From: Verrucomicrobiia bacterium
GTDB taxonomy: Bacteria > Verrucomicrobiota > Verrucomicrobiia > Limisphaerales > JADLHS01
Length of the DNA stretch: 62,624 bases
Assembly (NCBI GenBank): GCA_011525685.1
Contig: WYBW01000077.1
Span: 1 to 62,624, forward strand
Reading direction: 5' to 3'
In this document: one piece after another, positions 46,897-57,062 of the stretch
Position numbering within the stretch: the stretch's first letter is position 1
How the letters are laid out: the number at the start of each line of letters is the position of its first letter
Position numbers and translations under genes: made by a program
Notes under the pieces: model-generated
The model's input: the letters and a program-made list of their open reading frames with translations, nothing else
What the model was told of the DNA's origin: nothing
The model's database searches: none

Positions 46897-49044
46897 CTAT
46901 CTCCGGACCAGTTGGAAGTAAGCGTTGCCACCGCCCAGCGGCAGGGTCATCTGGTTCAAGTCGCCCACTTGAACAATTGCCGGCTGCGGGATTACATCAG
47001 CCCAGGCTCCCGTGTTCAGAGCGGCGCGCGTTTGCAGGATGAATGACCCGGCGGCAGCATCCCAAGCGATGACCAGGTTGGCGCCCGACCGCGTGATGGT
47101 CATTTGGGGTTCGAGCGGGGCTGGTGCCGGCGTAATGGGCGTGGCGAAGTTGCTGGTGTGGACACGACCCCACCGCGTGCCGGGAGGATCAGCCGAGTAA
47201 TTGGCGGTGATCGTCAGAAGTTCGCCCGGATCGGCATTCGCCGACGAAATGTCGAACTCGAACTCACCGGCGACCGGGTTTGAATCGCGCGGGCCGTTGT
47301 CCACGAACGAACCGAGATACTCGCGGCCCTGCGCGAAGCCGAGGTATTCGCTGACACCGTCAAACAACTCCTGGAACTGGAACTTCTTGCCGTTCTCCCA
47401 TCCTTCGCGGTCGGCGTGGTACACATCAATGATGATGTTGGTATAGTCGCCCACGCCCAGCGGGCAGGTGCCGATGAGCTTCTTGACGGTGGTGGCCGCA
47501 TTAATGACCGGAATGGGATTGGTGTTTCCGACAAAGTTGGGGAATTCGTAACCCATGTCCCGGCGCAGGTACGCGCCCATGAAGTTGGCGTAATTGGCCA
47601 GCCGGGTGCCCGCGCCGTCCGCGAAGCTGTGCGGCACCAGATTGTTGTTCACCAGCACGTTGCCCCGCATGGAAAGCCGTCCCCCGGCCTGCATGTTGCC
47701 CACGGCGTTGAAGAAGAACGCCGGCGGCGAAGCCACTGTCGGGGTCGGGAACATCTCATCGAACGGATACATGTTATAGACAACGTTGGCTTCCAGATCG
47801 TCGCTCACGCCGTCGAAGTCCGAACCGAACTGGACCTTGGTGGTGGAGGCGATGTTGTCATAGATGATGCAGGAGTTGGTCCAGCGCGTGCCATCCACGG
47901 CGATGCCGAACCGGTTGCCGGCGATGACGTAGAGTTTGTTGGCGGTGCTGTACAGATCGAACACCTCCGGATACAGGCCGGTACCCAGATCCGTCAGCGG
48001 CCCGAAGAGGTTGCCTTCGTCGGCGTCATTCACCCCATCGCCATCCGTGCCGAGAATGATGGGTTCGCTGTCGTCATAACGACCGTTCTCGAAGCCCGCG
48101 CCCGTCGGCGGGGTTGGGACACCCGCCGGACGGCCCGTGGGGGTGACACCATCGGGCATGACGCCGAGGAAATTGCCGGAGAATCGCGTGCGGATGCCCT
48201 CGCCGGCCACCGCATACACCATGTAGGCAATGACGTTGAATTCGGCCCGAGGGTTGGCCGATCCGGCTTTCACGCCGATGAGGAGACTTTCGCTCGGCAG
48301 TTCCGGTCGGGGCGCTCCGCTGGCGTCGCGGTGACGATAAAAGGTGATGCCGTTCTGGAACTGTGCCAGCCCCCCCACAGTGGGATTGCCGGGATCAATG
48401 CCGATCCAACAGCCGTTGATGTGACAGTTTCGCGAGCTGCCCGCGTCGTAGGCCAGCCGGTCTTTGACCGCCGTATCCAGACCGTAATCGTGCGCGACGG
48501 CGATGCCATAGGCATCTGGCTCGAACGTGCCGAGGAAAGCCAATCCGCGAATGTTGGCGTTGGTGGCGCGATAGATGCCGAGAGTGGCGCGTTCGCCGCC
48601 GCCATACCCGCCGCGCTCGTTGGCCATGGAGGTGTTGTCAATTGGCGGGCTGCTGTTGAAGGGAGTAAACAGGGTGTATTCCATGTCGCGGTAATTGCCG
48701 TTTCGCGAATCGAGGACAATCTTGATCACAGCGTTGTTGGACATGGTGTTGGGGTTGGTGTTGGGGGAGGCGCCGGGTTGCGTGTAGCCGTCAATCGTCA
48801 CGTTGTCTTTGACCAGGAGCGGGAAACCGTTCGGCGGCGTTTCCAAGTAATGCGGCCCGGTGCCGGGGATGTTGAACGCGATGGTGTCGCCGTCATTGAT
48901 GTTGGTCAGCGCATAAACCAGGTTGGTTTTGCCGGCACTGAAATCAGTGTTGTCGGCGGTGTTGACCGTGATGATGGCGGCTTGAGTCAAGCCGGTCATC
49001 AACGTGAGACTGTAGAGTATGGTGGGAGCGATTCTGAGTTTCAT
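46897..49044 (-). CDS. Secreted beta-helix protein, paralogue of the preceding gene
   Basis: A 715-residue exported protein. Its signal and first domain (IITVNTADNTDFSAGKTNLVYALTNINDGDTIAFNIPG) are close to the 1126-residue neighbour. It shares IGVKAGSANPRAEFNVI, GTDGDGVNDADEGN and DFDGVSDDLEAN segments, the linking domain (YTNIIIDVYHADREGWENG) and the C-terminal module (MTITRSGANLVIAWDAAAGSF..YFQLVRR), but lacks the propeller-like region. It arose by tandem duplication, including the upstream element. Confidence 0.8.
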   Translation of the reverse strand: MKLRIAPTILYSLTLMTGLTQAAIITVNTADNTDFSAGKTNLVYALTNINDGDTIAFNIPGTGPHYLETPPNGFPLLVKDNVTIDGYTQPGASPNTNPNTMSNNAVIKIVLDSRNGNYRDMEYTLFTPFNSSPPIDNTSMANERGGYGGGERATLGIYRATNANIRGLAFLGTFEPDAYGIAVAHDYGLDTAVKDRLAYDAGSSRNCHINGCWIGIDPGNPTVGGLAQFQNGITFYRHRDASGAPRPELPSESLLIGVKAGSANPRAEFNVIAYMVYAVAGEGIRTRFSGNFLGVMPDGVTPTGRPAGVPTPPTGAGFENGRYDDSEPIILGTDGDGVNDADEGNLFGPLTDLGTGLYPEVFDLYSTANKLYVIAGNRFGIAVDGTRWTNSCIIYDNIASTTKVQFGSDFDGVSDDLEANVVYNMYPFDEMFPTPTVASPPAFFFNAVGNMQAGGRLSMRGNVLVNNNLVPHSFADGAGTRLANYANFMGAYLRRDMGYEFPNFVGNTNPIPVINAATTVKKLIGTCPLGVGDYTNIIIDVYHADREGWENGKKFQFQELFDGVSEYLGFAQGREYLGSFVDNGPRDSNPVAGEFEFDISSANADPGELLTITANYSADPPGTRWGRVHTSNFATPITPAPAPLEPQMTITRSGANLVIAWDAAAGSFILQTRAALNTGAWADVIPQPAIVQVGDLNQMTLPLGGGNAYFQLVRR

Positions 49045-49101
49045 AACAGAGTCTGTTGGATTCGTTTAGGGACGGCGGTATCCTAAACAAGCTCCGCGGG
49101 A

Positions 49102-49128
49102 GTTCAATACAATTTCGAGAAAAGTTAT
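49102..49128 (-). promoter_or_regulatory. Conserved upstream element of the beta-helix gene (copy 2)
   Basis: TTCAATACAATTTCGAG and AAAGTTAT, 58 bases from the ATG at 49044, matching the element at 46667-46693 in sequence and distance. Confidence 0.55.
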
Positions 49129-49229
49129 GTGCCGCGACGTTTATCCGATTCAAGGTTGACGATTGTCTTCCGCCCCGCAAACTGTGACCTTTGCCGGGGC
49201 TGAGTTTCACCGAAGCCGTTGCCAATAGA

Positions 49230-51401
49230 ATGAAGACCTTCTTGTTTGTCTGCACGGGAAACGTTTGCCGCAGTCCGATGGCCGAGGGACTCCTCCGCCA
49301 CGCGAGCGCGGGGCGAAACGATTATCGGGCGCTTTCGGCGGGGTTGGGCGCCGCGGACGGACAGCCGCCCAGCCCCTATGCCGTGCAGGCCATGAAGGAA
49401 CTGGGCATTGACATTTCGCAGCAGCGCAGCCGGATGCTGACCGCCGAGATGGTGCAACAGGCCGATTACATCCTGGGCATGACCCACAGCCACGTGGATA
49501 CCGTGGTCCTGCTTTACCCGCAAGCCGCCGAAAAGACCTTTCTGCTCCGGGAATTCGATGAAACCCTCGATCCCTTCGAGAAGGACATCAGCGATCCCAT
49601 TGGCGGTTCTTACGACGTTTACCTGAATTGCCGGGACCAAATCGAGCAAGGCATCGCCTCGCTGTTGCGTTTTGTGGAGCAGAGCGATCTGGCCGCCGGC
49701 CGGCCGGGAGTTTCAGCCACGACCGCCACCGTGGCATTGGGCGCGGACCATGGCGGGTACGAGTTGAAGGAAGCCCTCAAGCGGCATCTCCAGGAGCGGG
49801 GCGTGAGCGTGAACGATTTCGGCACACATTCCACGGAGTCCACGGATTACCCGGATTACGCCCAGGCGGTCGCGCAGGCGGTGACCGCCCGCAAGGCTGG
49901 TTTCGGATTGCTGGTCTGCACCACCGGTGTCGGCATGTGCATGGCCGCCAACAAGGTCCCCGGCGCCCGGGCGGCATTGGTGGCGGACGAGGCGACCGCC
50001 GCCCTCGCGCGCCAGCATAACAACGCCAACATCCTTTGTCTGGCCGGCAAAACCCTGCCGCCCGATCAGGCCCGGAAGATTCTCGACACGTTTCTGAACA
50101 CCCCCTTTGAAGGCGGCCGGCACGAGCGGCGCGTGAACAAGATGGAAGCGCGCGTGCTGCCGCCGGAACTGCGGCTTGCAAACGTGGACCCGGCCATTGC
50201 CTCGACCCTCGAAAACGAGCGTCTCCGGCAGCAGGAAAACATCGAACTAATCGCCAGCGAGAATTTCACCAGCCCCGCCGTGATGGAGGCCCAAGGCTCG
50301 GTGCTGACCAACAAATACGCCGAGGGTTATCCCCGGAAGCGATGGTATGGCGGATGTGAATTCGTGGACGTGGCCGAGCAACTGGCGATTGACCGCGCCA
50401 GGAAACTCTTCGGCGCCGAGCACGCCAACGTCCAGCCCCACTCCGGCAGCGGCGCGAACATGGCCGTTTATTTCGCCTTCCTCAAACCCGGGGACAAGAT
50501 GCTGACGATGGACCTGAGCCACGGCGGGCATTTGACCCACGGCAACAAGGCGAATTTCTCCGGGAAGTTTTTCGAGATCATCCACTATGGCGTGCGCAAG
50601 GAGGACGAACGGATTGATTACGACCAACTGGCGAGCCTGGCGCGCGAGCACAAGCCCCGGATGATCACCGTGGGCGCCAGCGCCTATCCGCGCGTCATTG
50701 ATTTCAAGTGCATGGGCGAGATTGCGCGCGAGGTGGGCGCGTATCTGCTGGCGGACATCGCTCACATCGCCGGCCTCGTGGCGGCGGGGCTGCATCCGAG
50801 CCCGATGGCCCACGCGGACTTTGTCACCACCACCACGCACAAGACGCTGCGCGGACCGCGCGGCGGCTTGATTCTGTGCCGGGAAAAGTACGCCAAGGAA
50901 ATTGATTCGCAGGCGTTCCCCGGCATCCAGGGCGGGCCGCTGATGCACGTCATCGCCGCCAAGGCGGTGTGTTTCCACGAAGCGATGCAGCCGGCGTTCC
51001 GGGATTACCAGCAGCAAATCCTCCGCAACGCCCGCGCGCTGGCCGAGGGCATGAAGCGCAACGGCTTCCGGCTCGTCAGCGGCGGCACCGACAACCACCT
51101 GATGCTGGTGGACGTGGGCGCGCGCGGCGTCACCGGCAAGGATTGCCAGGCGGCGCTGGATGGCGCGGGCATCACCGTCAACAAGAACACCATTCCCTTC
51201 GAGACGCGTTCGCCGTTCCAGGCCAGCGGCGTCCGGCTTGGGACGCCCGCCGTGACCACCCGCGGCATGAAGGAGCCGGAAATGGCCGCCATCGCCGACA
51301 TGATCAGCGAAGTGCTCATGGACTTGAAGAACCAGGACACCATCGCCAAGGTGCGGCAGCGGGTACGCGAGCTGACCGGCAAATTCCCCTTGCCGTATTG
51401 A
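49230..51401 (+). CDS. glyA: Three-domain fusion: LMW phosphatase - ribose-5-phosphate isomerase B - serine hydroxymethyltransferase
   Basis: One uninterrupted 723-residue frame. Residues 1-150: low-molecular-weight protein phosphatase with CTGNVCRS (nucleophile C8, R14) and the acid loop [11 protein letters not shown]. Residues about 167-304: RpiB/LacAB isomerase with [17 protein letters not shown], catalytic C230 in CTTGVG, H263 in RQHNN and EGGRHERRV. Residues 305-723: GlyA, which makes glycine and methylene-tetrahydrofolate from serine, with [11 protein letters not shown], the PLP-lysine K538 in [14 protein letters not shown] and a normal 419-residue length. In Bacillus subtilis ywlE, ywlF (rpiB) and glyA lie together in the same order, so the fusion preserves an operon. 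YwlE owes arginine-phosphatase specificity to a Thr where this protein has Val12. An in-frame ATG at 50142 begins the GlyA part, so a separate product by internal initiation is possible. Confidence 0.9.
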   Translation: MKTFLFVCTGNVCRSPMAEGLLRHASAGRNDYRALSAGLGAADGQPPSPYAVQAMKELGIDISQQRSRMLTAEMVQQADYILGMTHSHVDTVVLLYPQAAEKTFLLREFDETLDPFEKDISDPIGGSYDVYLNCRDQIEQGIASLLRFVEQSDLAAGRPGVSATTATVALGADHGGYELKEALKRHLQERGVSVNDFGTHSTESTDYPDYAQAVAQAVTARKAGFGLLVCTTGVGMCMAANKVPGARAALVADEATAALARQHNNANILCLAGKTLPPDQARKILDTFLNTPFEGGRHERRVNKMEARVLPPELRLANVDPAIASTLENERLRQQENIELIASENFTSPAVMEAQGSVLTNKYAEGYPRKRWYGGCEFVDVAEQLAIDRARKLFGAEHANVQPHSGSGANMAVYFAFLKPGDKMLTMDLSHGGHLTHGNKANFSGKFFEIIHYGVRKEDERIDYDQLASLAREHKPRMITVGASAYPRVIDFKCMGEIAREVGAYLLADIAHIAGLVAAGLHPSPMAHADFVTTTTHKTLRGPRGGLILCREKYAKEIDSQAFPGIQGGPLMHVIAAKAVCFHEAMQPAFRDYQQQILRNARALAEGMKRNGFRLVSGGTDNHLMLVDVGARGVTGKDCQAALDGAGITVNKNTIPFETRSPFQASGVRLGTPAVTTRGMKEPEMAAIADMISEVLMDLKNQDTIAKVRQRVRELTGKFPLPY

Positions 51402-52240
51402 AAGGGTCGCAGCGCGACGATGCCGCCATCAGCCGGGAAGCGCGTTCCACCTTTCAGACTGAAAGGGAGCAAAGTGGAAACCGCGACAAATCAGACTGCA
51501 CCGCTGAACAATTCCAAGCCGTCTTTCCTTTGAACTCAGGATCCCAAAACGCTGAAGCCCGCGATAATACTCCCGGTGCAGAAACGGGTGTCCCCGCTCC
51601 ACAAGCTTCCACCCGGGGGCGGCTGCCCATTCGGGCAATCTTCAAGTGGGCGGCGGTGCTGATGTTCGTGGCGGTTCTGGCGGCGCTCTGGCCTCACGGA
51701 ACCACGTTCCAGGATGGGTTGAAACACATCAAGGAAGGCGGGCCGCTGCCTTACTTTGCGGCTTTGGCGCTCCTGCCGTGTCTGGGCTTTCCCACCACGC
51801 CTTTCTTCTTGCTGGCGGCGCCGGCGTTTGGGCTGCCGGCCAGCATCGTGGGCACAGCCCTGGCGCTGGCCGTTCAATTCGCGCTTTCCTACTGGCTGGC
51901 CAGAAACCACCTGCGCGGCTGGCTGGAGAAACTGCTCGCCCGAACCCGTTACGACCTGCCGGAAGTGAAAGCGCGAAATTACTGGCGGGTGGCCTTGTTG
52001 ATCAAGCTGCCCCCGGGCGTGCCTCCGGCGCTCAAACATTACTTGATGGCGCTGGCCGGCATCCCGTTCGGCATCTACTTCACCGTGAGCTGGACGCTGA
52101 GCATGTGCTACGCGGTCGGGGCCATCATTGTGGGCGATTCAGTCTGGGATCGAAATTACGCGGGCTTCGTGGCGGGGCTGTTGCTGATCGTCGGCCTCTT
52201 CGTGCTCGTGCGCTGGCTGCGGAATCGGTACGGGCGTTAA
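51398..52240 (+). CDS. VTT/DedA-like (TVP38 family) membrane protein
   Basis: An inner-membrane protein of the VTT (SNARE-associated) family: [42 protein letters not shown], then [37 protein letters not shown]. DedA/VTT proteins act as lipid scramblases or flippases or affect membrane homeostasis. The start is uncertain. A TTG at 51398 overlaps the upstream stop (TTGA) and would couple translation, but residues 1-70 look atypical. The ATG at 51662 falls within the first membrane helix; TTG 51530 is intermediate. Confidence 0.72.
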   Translation: MKGSQRDDAAISREARSTFQTEREQSGNRDKSDCTAEQFQAVFPLNSGSQNAEARDNTPGAETGVPAPQASTRGRLPIRAIFKWAAVLMFVAVLAALWPHGTTFQDGLKHIKEGGPLPYFAALALLPCLGFPTTPFFLLAAPAFGLPASIVGTALALAVQFALSYWLARNHLRGWLEKLLARTRYDLPEVKARNYWRVALLIKLPPGVPPALKHYLMALAGIPFGIYFTVSWTLSMCYAVGAIIVGDSVWDRNYAGFVAGLLLIVGLFVLVRWLRNRYGR

Positions 52241-52309
52241 ACCTCGATTCAAATCAGCCCCTCCGGCACGCAGGTGTGGCTGCAGCCAGACTGCGCGTTG
52301 CCGTGGCAC

Positions 52310-53818
52310 TTACCTGATCATCAGCTTCAAGGCCAGGTCTTCACGGAATGGCGGCGAGTCGAGCACCAGTCGCCCGCCCGAATGCTGATGCGTCTCGCGC
52401 TTTTCCACGGAGCCGGTGAGGGGGCTGACCCACTCGCTATGATAGACGCCGGCCGGGAGTTCCAGCGCCAGCGTGGCCCGGCGGTCCTGCGCCCTCAGCT
52501 TCAGCGCCTCGCGCGGATTCTTCGGGCCGAGATAGGCGGCTACAGAGCGGCCCGGCTCGGTCAGCGCGTAAATGACAAACCCGGGGTCCAGCGACACGGC
52601 TTCGAGTCCGGAGTTCCAAGGCTTCATCCGCACGAAATCAAAACCATGGATGAAATCCTTGAGCACTTTCATCTGGCGGCGGAAGGCCGGATTGCCCCCG
52701 CCCGGCTGGCTGTCCGGATAAACAAACGTCCCGTCTTCGTGCCCGGCCACGAAGGAGTAATCGAGGTGGTTGAACAGCCCGCCGCCCGCCAGGATGAATT
52801 GCCACGCCTCGACGCGGTACGGCAGGTCGTTCGTGCCGCGAAAGCCGGTTTCGTTGTCGCCGATGACCTTGTTGAGATGATAATTCATCACCACCGTGTC
52901 CGGCGGTTGGGCGTAGTGAAAGTTGAACACCGACACCGCCGGATGCGGCCTTTCCACCCGGGCCTTGTCGTTGGCGATGTTCTGCGTGATCAGATGCTTT
53001 TTCGGGAAACCCTTCTCCGCGTCCACGATCACATCGGCGATGCGGTGCTGCCATGCGAGCGTGACGCCGCCAAAATACGGCTCGTTGCAAATCTCATACA
53101 GGAGGTTGTCGAAATTCTTCAACTCGGCCACGACCTTGCGCACGAGAGCCTCGTGGACCGCCAGCAATCCGCCGTGCCGGTCGAGCGTGTAAACGTTGGT
53201 GCGGGCAACATTGCCCAGGCCGTTTACGTTGTTCGCCGCGTTCTGCGGGCTGAGTTTCCATTGGGACTCGTCGTAGAAGGGGCAGAAGAAGGTGTATTCC
53301 ACCACCACGCCACGCTGGCCGGCGTAGGCGACGAAATCCTTGAGGCGATTGAAATAACTCTCGTCCCATTTCGTGAGATCGAACTTGTTCCCGCCATTCG
53401 GATAACCCGGAGTGCCCGAGCGCGCCCAGGGACAAGTGAAGCGGTCCTTGTCCGGGGCCAACGTGTTGCGGGCGATCTTGAACGCGCCGAGCGGTTCGAC
53501 GTACGCCCCGGAAAAAGTGCGCGTGTTGTTCAGACCATCCTTCGCCAGCGTGTCGAGATACTTCCGGTAATCGAAGTTCAGATTGAGCACCGCGCCGTAA
53601 TGCTCGGCGGAGGTGATCAGCACGGTCGGTTGGCCGCGAAACACAAAGTAATGCGGGTTGTCCGGGTGCAGGGCGATGGGCTGTTGCGATTCCGCCGATT
53701 GGGCGGGCGCGGCCATTTGCCAGAAAAGCAGTGTGATGACAAATGCGCCAGCCACCCGGCGCAGGCGGCGGATGATAGGGGTTTCGCTTGCCCAGTGGGA
53801 TTGAGTGTGCCTGCTCAT
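52310..53818 (-). CDS. Exported glycoside hydrolase-like protein (cellulase superfamily)
   Basis: A 502-residue protein with a signal peptide (VAGAFVITLLFWQMAAPAQSA) and a TIM-barrel glycosidase-like domain. HPDNPHYFVFRGQPTVLITSAEHYGAVLNLNFDYRKYLDTLAKDGLNNTRTFSG is the usual start, and YEICNEPYF (NEP 245-247) matches the acid/base motif of GH5-type enzymes. The C-terminal domain (LELPAGVYHSEWVSPLTGSVEKRE) resembles a collagen-binding or accessory beta-sandwich. The substrate is unknown. The ATG at 53818 is used. Confidence 0.78.
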   Translation of the reverse strand: MSRHTQSHWASETPIIRRLRRVAGAFVITLLFWQMAAPAQSAESQQPIALHPDNPHYFVFRGQPTVLITSAEHYGAVLNLNFDYRKYLDTLAKDGLNNTRTFSGAYVEPLGAFKIARNTLAPDKDRFTCPWARSGTPGYPNGGNKFDLTKWDESYFNRLKDFVAYAGQRGVVVEYTFFCPFYDESQWKLSPQNAANNVNGLGNVARTNVYTLDRHGGLLAVHEALVRKVVAELKNFDNLLYEICNEPYFGGVTLAWQHRIADVIVDAEKGFPKKHLITQNIANDKARVERPHPAVSVFNFHYAQPPDTVVMNYHLNKVIGDNETGFRGTNDLPYRVEAWQFILAGGGLFNHLDYSFVAGHEDGTFVYPDSQPGGGNPAFRRQMKVLKDFIHGFDFVRMKPWNSGLEAVSLDPGFVIYALTEPGRSVAAYLGPKNPREALKLRAQDRRATLALELPAGVYHSEWVSPLTGSVEKRETHQHSGGRLVLDSPPFREDLALKLMIR

Positions 53819-53907
53819 GGCAGGCCGAGCATGAGACATCTGAGCCGGAGGCGCAAGCCGGTGGTGTGGGAGGGTGCCGGAGCGCAATCGGAGGAGACCG
53901 GCCCGTT

Positions 53908-53946
53908 CAAAAAACACGCGGCCTGACCCCGAAGGATCAGGCCGCG
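53908..53946 (-). terminator. Rho-independent terminator after the 922-residue secreted protein gene
   Basis: A 12-bp hairpin with one mismatch (CGCGGCCTGACC with GATCAGGCCGCG), followed on the minus strand by GTGTTTTTTG. Confidence 0.82.
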
Positions 53947-53966
53947 CCTGCTGAATCAACTGCCGG

Positions 53967-56711
53967 TTACGGATAAACCAGCCGGAAATACTGCGAACCG
54001 GCGGTCGGCACGGTGTACACGTTGCGGTCACCGGCCTGGGTAATCCCGCTGGTGACTTGCGTCCAAGTGGCCGGATTCAAACTCGGGCTGCTTTCGAGCC
54101 GGAACGGTATCTGAGGCCACGAGAGAATCAGGTTGCTACCGGATTGCGTGAAATCAATCCGCGGCTCCGCCGTGGTGACGAAGAAGTTGTCGAACGTGAC
54201 GTCGGGCGCCACGGTGGGACTGCTCTGACTGGCCACCACGAGACCCACCCGGCCGCTTGGATAGGACTCTGCCGGATCATTGGCGGGCAGACGGATCAAG
54301 GGATTTGAGAGGTCCGGATGTTCATAGACCTGGCCCTCGAAATCGAAGCCCTTGCCCATGAAGACGAACCGATAGCTCTTGCCCCGCTCGAGGTGCAGAT
54401 TGCTGTTGGTCAATTCAATCTGTCCCACCGGCGCCTCGTTCACCAAGGTGGTGATGTCCAGGTCGCCGCCCGTGCCCGGCAGCGTGCCGCCGCCCGGTTC
54501 CCAACTGAACAGATAGCCGCCCGTGCTGCCCAAGCCGGGGGTGTTGATGCGAGCCGCAACACCGAAGGCTTGCCGCACAGTGTCGTCGAAGTCAATGACG
54601 TCCACATAGGTGTAGAAGTCGGTGTATTCGGCGCCGCGCAGGAAGCTGCCCGCGCGGGCAACGCCGTAATCGGGGATCGGGGGCGCCGGGACGGCAATGC
54701 GGTAGCCGCCGTTCGGGAACGAGAAGCTGGCCGGCGGGAAGCTCAACGGCGGGCCGCCAAGCGGATCGTAACGGTCCCAAGCCGGATTGGCCGTGTCGTT
54801 GCCGTCGTTGAAGTTGTCAAAGATCGTGGGGCTGCTGAGGGTCGGGACGAACAACAGATAGTTCAGATAAGGCTTGCGGTTGTCCTGACCGGGCGTGCCG
54901 AGCATGGTAAGCCGCAAGGTGTTGGTGCCCGAAAGCCGCAGCACCACCGGCGCCCCGTTCGAATCGCGCAGCGGCTCGTAGGTGAAATTGATGTGCATGA
55001 TGTTGTTGGGAATGTTGAAAAAGCCCAATGGCGTCGTGGCTTGATCCGTGGTCGTTGGATCGCTGGTCACCAGATCCAATCGTAACTGGGTTGCTCCAAA
55101 ACTCCCCACCCGGAGATACACTTGATAATTGGTGTCAGCAAAACTCCGGGTGTAATTGAGCCATTCACCCGGTTCGGTCCGCGCGACCACGTATTCCAGC
55201 ACGCCGACCTCGGCATACTTCTGACGTTGGTGGAAAAGGACCACCGGAGTGTTGAGAAAGTAATTCAGGTCTTGGATGTCTTTATTGCTTTGGGCGGTGC
55301 CCACGTAATCGGCGATGCGGTAATCCACGAAGCTGCCTTCCGGGGAGTTGCGGTTGTCGTGATAATCCACCTCGGGAGAACCGAACATGTCGAAGTAACC
55401 GATGCTGCCGCCATTGACGAGGACGTTGTTGGTGTCCAATCCCGATACCGGAATCGGGTCCAGTTGCCATTGACCGCCACCGTAGTTGTAGTCCTCGGCT
55501 TCGATGGTCTTGACCGGCGGATTCGTCAGGAACGCGTCGGTGAAGGTGTCAAACCAGAACGTGTTGACCGACTTGAGCGCGCCGGTGGTGTCCTGCAATT
55601 CGATGCGGCCTGAATAAACCCGGTTCTCGGCCAAAACGCCGGGAGCGGTGCTGAAGGTTACCGTGGAGGCGTTGGCCGGGAGCGGTTCGAGCGAAGCGGA
55701 AACATCCACGCCGTTCAGGATCAGCTTGGTCGCGCTGGTATCTATCTGATTGGCCGAAAAGGTTTGCGCCGTGAAACTGATGCCGTTAGCCGCCGGGTGG
55801 AAGTTGGCGAACCGATCGGCCGGCATGCGTGTCACCACCTGCGGGGTGCCGGGGATCGGGTGAGACAAAGCCGGGGCGGGCGCGAGGTTCGGACTGGTCG
55901 CGCCAGCGTAGTAGTTGTCGAGCGTCACATCCGTCGTTCCAACGGTTCCTTGGCGGCTGAAGCTGAGAAAGCCGCAAGCGCCGTAGAGCGTAAAGGAGTC
56001 GGGAATATCAGCCTGAAGGGTCACCAACGGCTTCGTCAGGTCATACAGATCATAAGCCTCGGCGGTATAAAGTGTGCCCTCGCCCTTGAAAACGAGGCGA
56101 TAGGCCCGCCCCGGCTCGAAAGTGATTTCGGCCACAGCTCTCGTGCTGGTGGAGAAATTCGCCCCCACCCGGTTGATTTGGAGTTGGCCCTGCCGCCGAT
56201 CCGTGGGGTTCTCCCCATACTGGGACGCATCGTAATTGCAGATCACGCCTTGAGCAGCAGCGGGATTCAGGTTGGGGACGACCGTGCCGGTCCCCGAGTC
56301 CGTCATGCGGGCGAAGAGCACCATCGCTTGATTCTTGTCGGTGCCCGGCCACTCCACGATGTCAATGGAAACATAGAAATCCGTGTAATCATTGGTGCGA
56401 TACCACATCCCCACCGCTGGCGCAGTGTTCGGAACGGGGTTCGCAACAATCCGCACCCCCTTGCCCGAGCCGACTGCCGGGAAGGTGGTGGAGACCAATG
56501 CCGGGTTGAGCGAGGAAAGAATCCAGCCTGCCGCCGTCATCTGCGCGGGTGACGAGTAGGAATCAAAGTTATCTGACTGCGCGCCGGCGGGGAGCTGTCC
56601 GCCCAGCAGCCAGAGGGATGCCGCCAAGGCGCTCAGGCTGCCCATGCGGTACGACAAAAACTTCCGGGAGTGCGGAAGTGGACGAGGTGTTGACTGAAGG
56701 AACTTTTTCAT
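53967..56711 (-). CDS. Large secreted protein with beta-sandwich and C-terminal sorting-like module
   Basis: A 914-residue exported protein with a signal (SLSALAASLWLLGGQLPAGAQ) and two related beta-sandwich domains (NFDSYSSPAQMTAAGW.. and NFNDGNDTANPAWDRYDPLGG). Both carry a TDFY(V/T)xxDx motif and FEPGRAYRLVFKG or LERGKSYRFVFMG, so they are internal repeats of a lectin/LamG-like fold. A middle domain (KTIEAEDYNYGGGQW..GEWLNYTRSF) looks like a carbohydrate-binding CBM6-type module. The C-terminal 65 residues (IDFTQSGSNLILSWPQIPFRLESS..YFRLVYP) match the tails of the two beta-helix proteins. It probably binds polysaccharide. Confidence 0.75.
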   Translation of the reverse strand: MKKFLQSTPRPLPHSRKFLSYRMGSLSALAASLWLLGGQLPAGAQSDNFDSYSSPAQMTAAGWILSSLNPALVSTTFPAVGSGKGVRIVANPVPNTAPAVGMWYRTNDYTDFYVSIDIVEWPGTDKNQAMVLFARMTDSGTGTVVPNLNPAAAQGVICNYDASQYGENPTDRRQGQLQINRVGANFSTSTRAVAEITFEPGRAYRLVFKGEGTLYTAEAYDLYDLTKPLVTLQADIPDSFTLYGACGFLSFSRQGTVGTTDVTLDNYYAGATSPNLAPAPALSHPIPGTPQVVTRMPADRFANFHPAANGISFTAQTFSANQIDTSATKLILNGVDVSASLEPLPANASTVTFSTAPGVLAENRVYSGRIELQDTTGALKSVNTFWFDTFTDAFLTNPPVKTIEAEDYNYGGGQWQLDPIPVSGLDTNNVLVNGGSIGYFDMFGSPEVDYHDNRNSPEGSFVDYRIADYVGTAQSNKDIQDLNYFLNTPVVLFHQRQKYAEVGVLEYVVARTEPGEWLNYTRSFADTNYQVYLRVGSFGATQLRLDLVTSDPTTTDQATTPLGFFNIPNNIMHINFTYEPLRDSNGAPVVLRLSGTNTLRLTMLGTPGQDNRKPYLNYLLFVPTLSSPTIFDNFNDGNDTANPAWDRYDPLGGPPLSFPPASFSFPNGGYRIAVPAPPIPDYGVARAGSFLRGAEYTDFYTYVDVIDFDDTVRQAFGVAARINTPGLGSTGGYLFSWEPGGGTLPGTGGDLDITTLVNEAPVGQIELTNSNLHLERGKSYRFVFMGKGFDFEGQVYEHPDLSNPLIRLPANDPAESYPSGRVGLVVASQSSPTVAPDVTFDNFFVTTAEPRIDFTQSGSNLILSWPQIPFRLESSPSLNPATWTQVTSGITQAGDRNVYTVPTAGSQYFRLVYP

Positions 56712-56910
56712 AACAAACGTCTGGGTGACTGTCACTTCGGTTTATGGGTTGGGTTGTGATGGCAACGTAAACAGGGCACTGCCATCGGTCAAGAACGTTT
56801 TTTGGCGCAACGACTTCCAAGCCTTGCTCTGGGCCCGTCGGGAGAGCGCTGAGAGACTCGATCATTGGCAGAACCGGACTGCGATGGGGCCGAAAGTGCT
56901 TGCATGAAAA

Positions 56911-57062
56911 CGGTCGCATCTCGGTCTTTTGCTGGTCCGCCAGTCTGCCGGAGGGGCGGCTTACCAGCCGCCCTACAGGCCAGGCGGCTGGCAAGCCGCC
57001 TCTCCAGCGTCCACGCCGTCCACGCGGCCAAAATGCAGGCAGACTCGGTTGCAGGAAAGGAA
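56911..57062. repeat. Inverted-repeat element, family B
   Basis: GGTCGCATCTCGGTCTTTTG, GCTGGTCCGCCAGTCTGCC, GGAGGGGCGGCTTACCAGCC and GGCGGCTGGCAAGCCGCC occur in the same order as at 18560-18647. It fills part of the 530-bp gap between the secreted protein and rplT; the rest (56712-56910) shows no gene. Confidence 0.7.

Noticed and set aside
47416..49086. Open frame of about 556 codons antisense to the second beta-helix gene
   Set aside because: Same reason; it mirrors the antisense frame of the paralogue because the sense genes are related.
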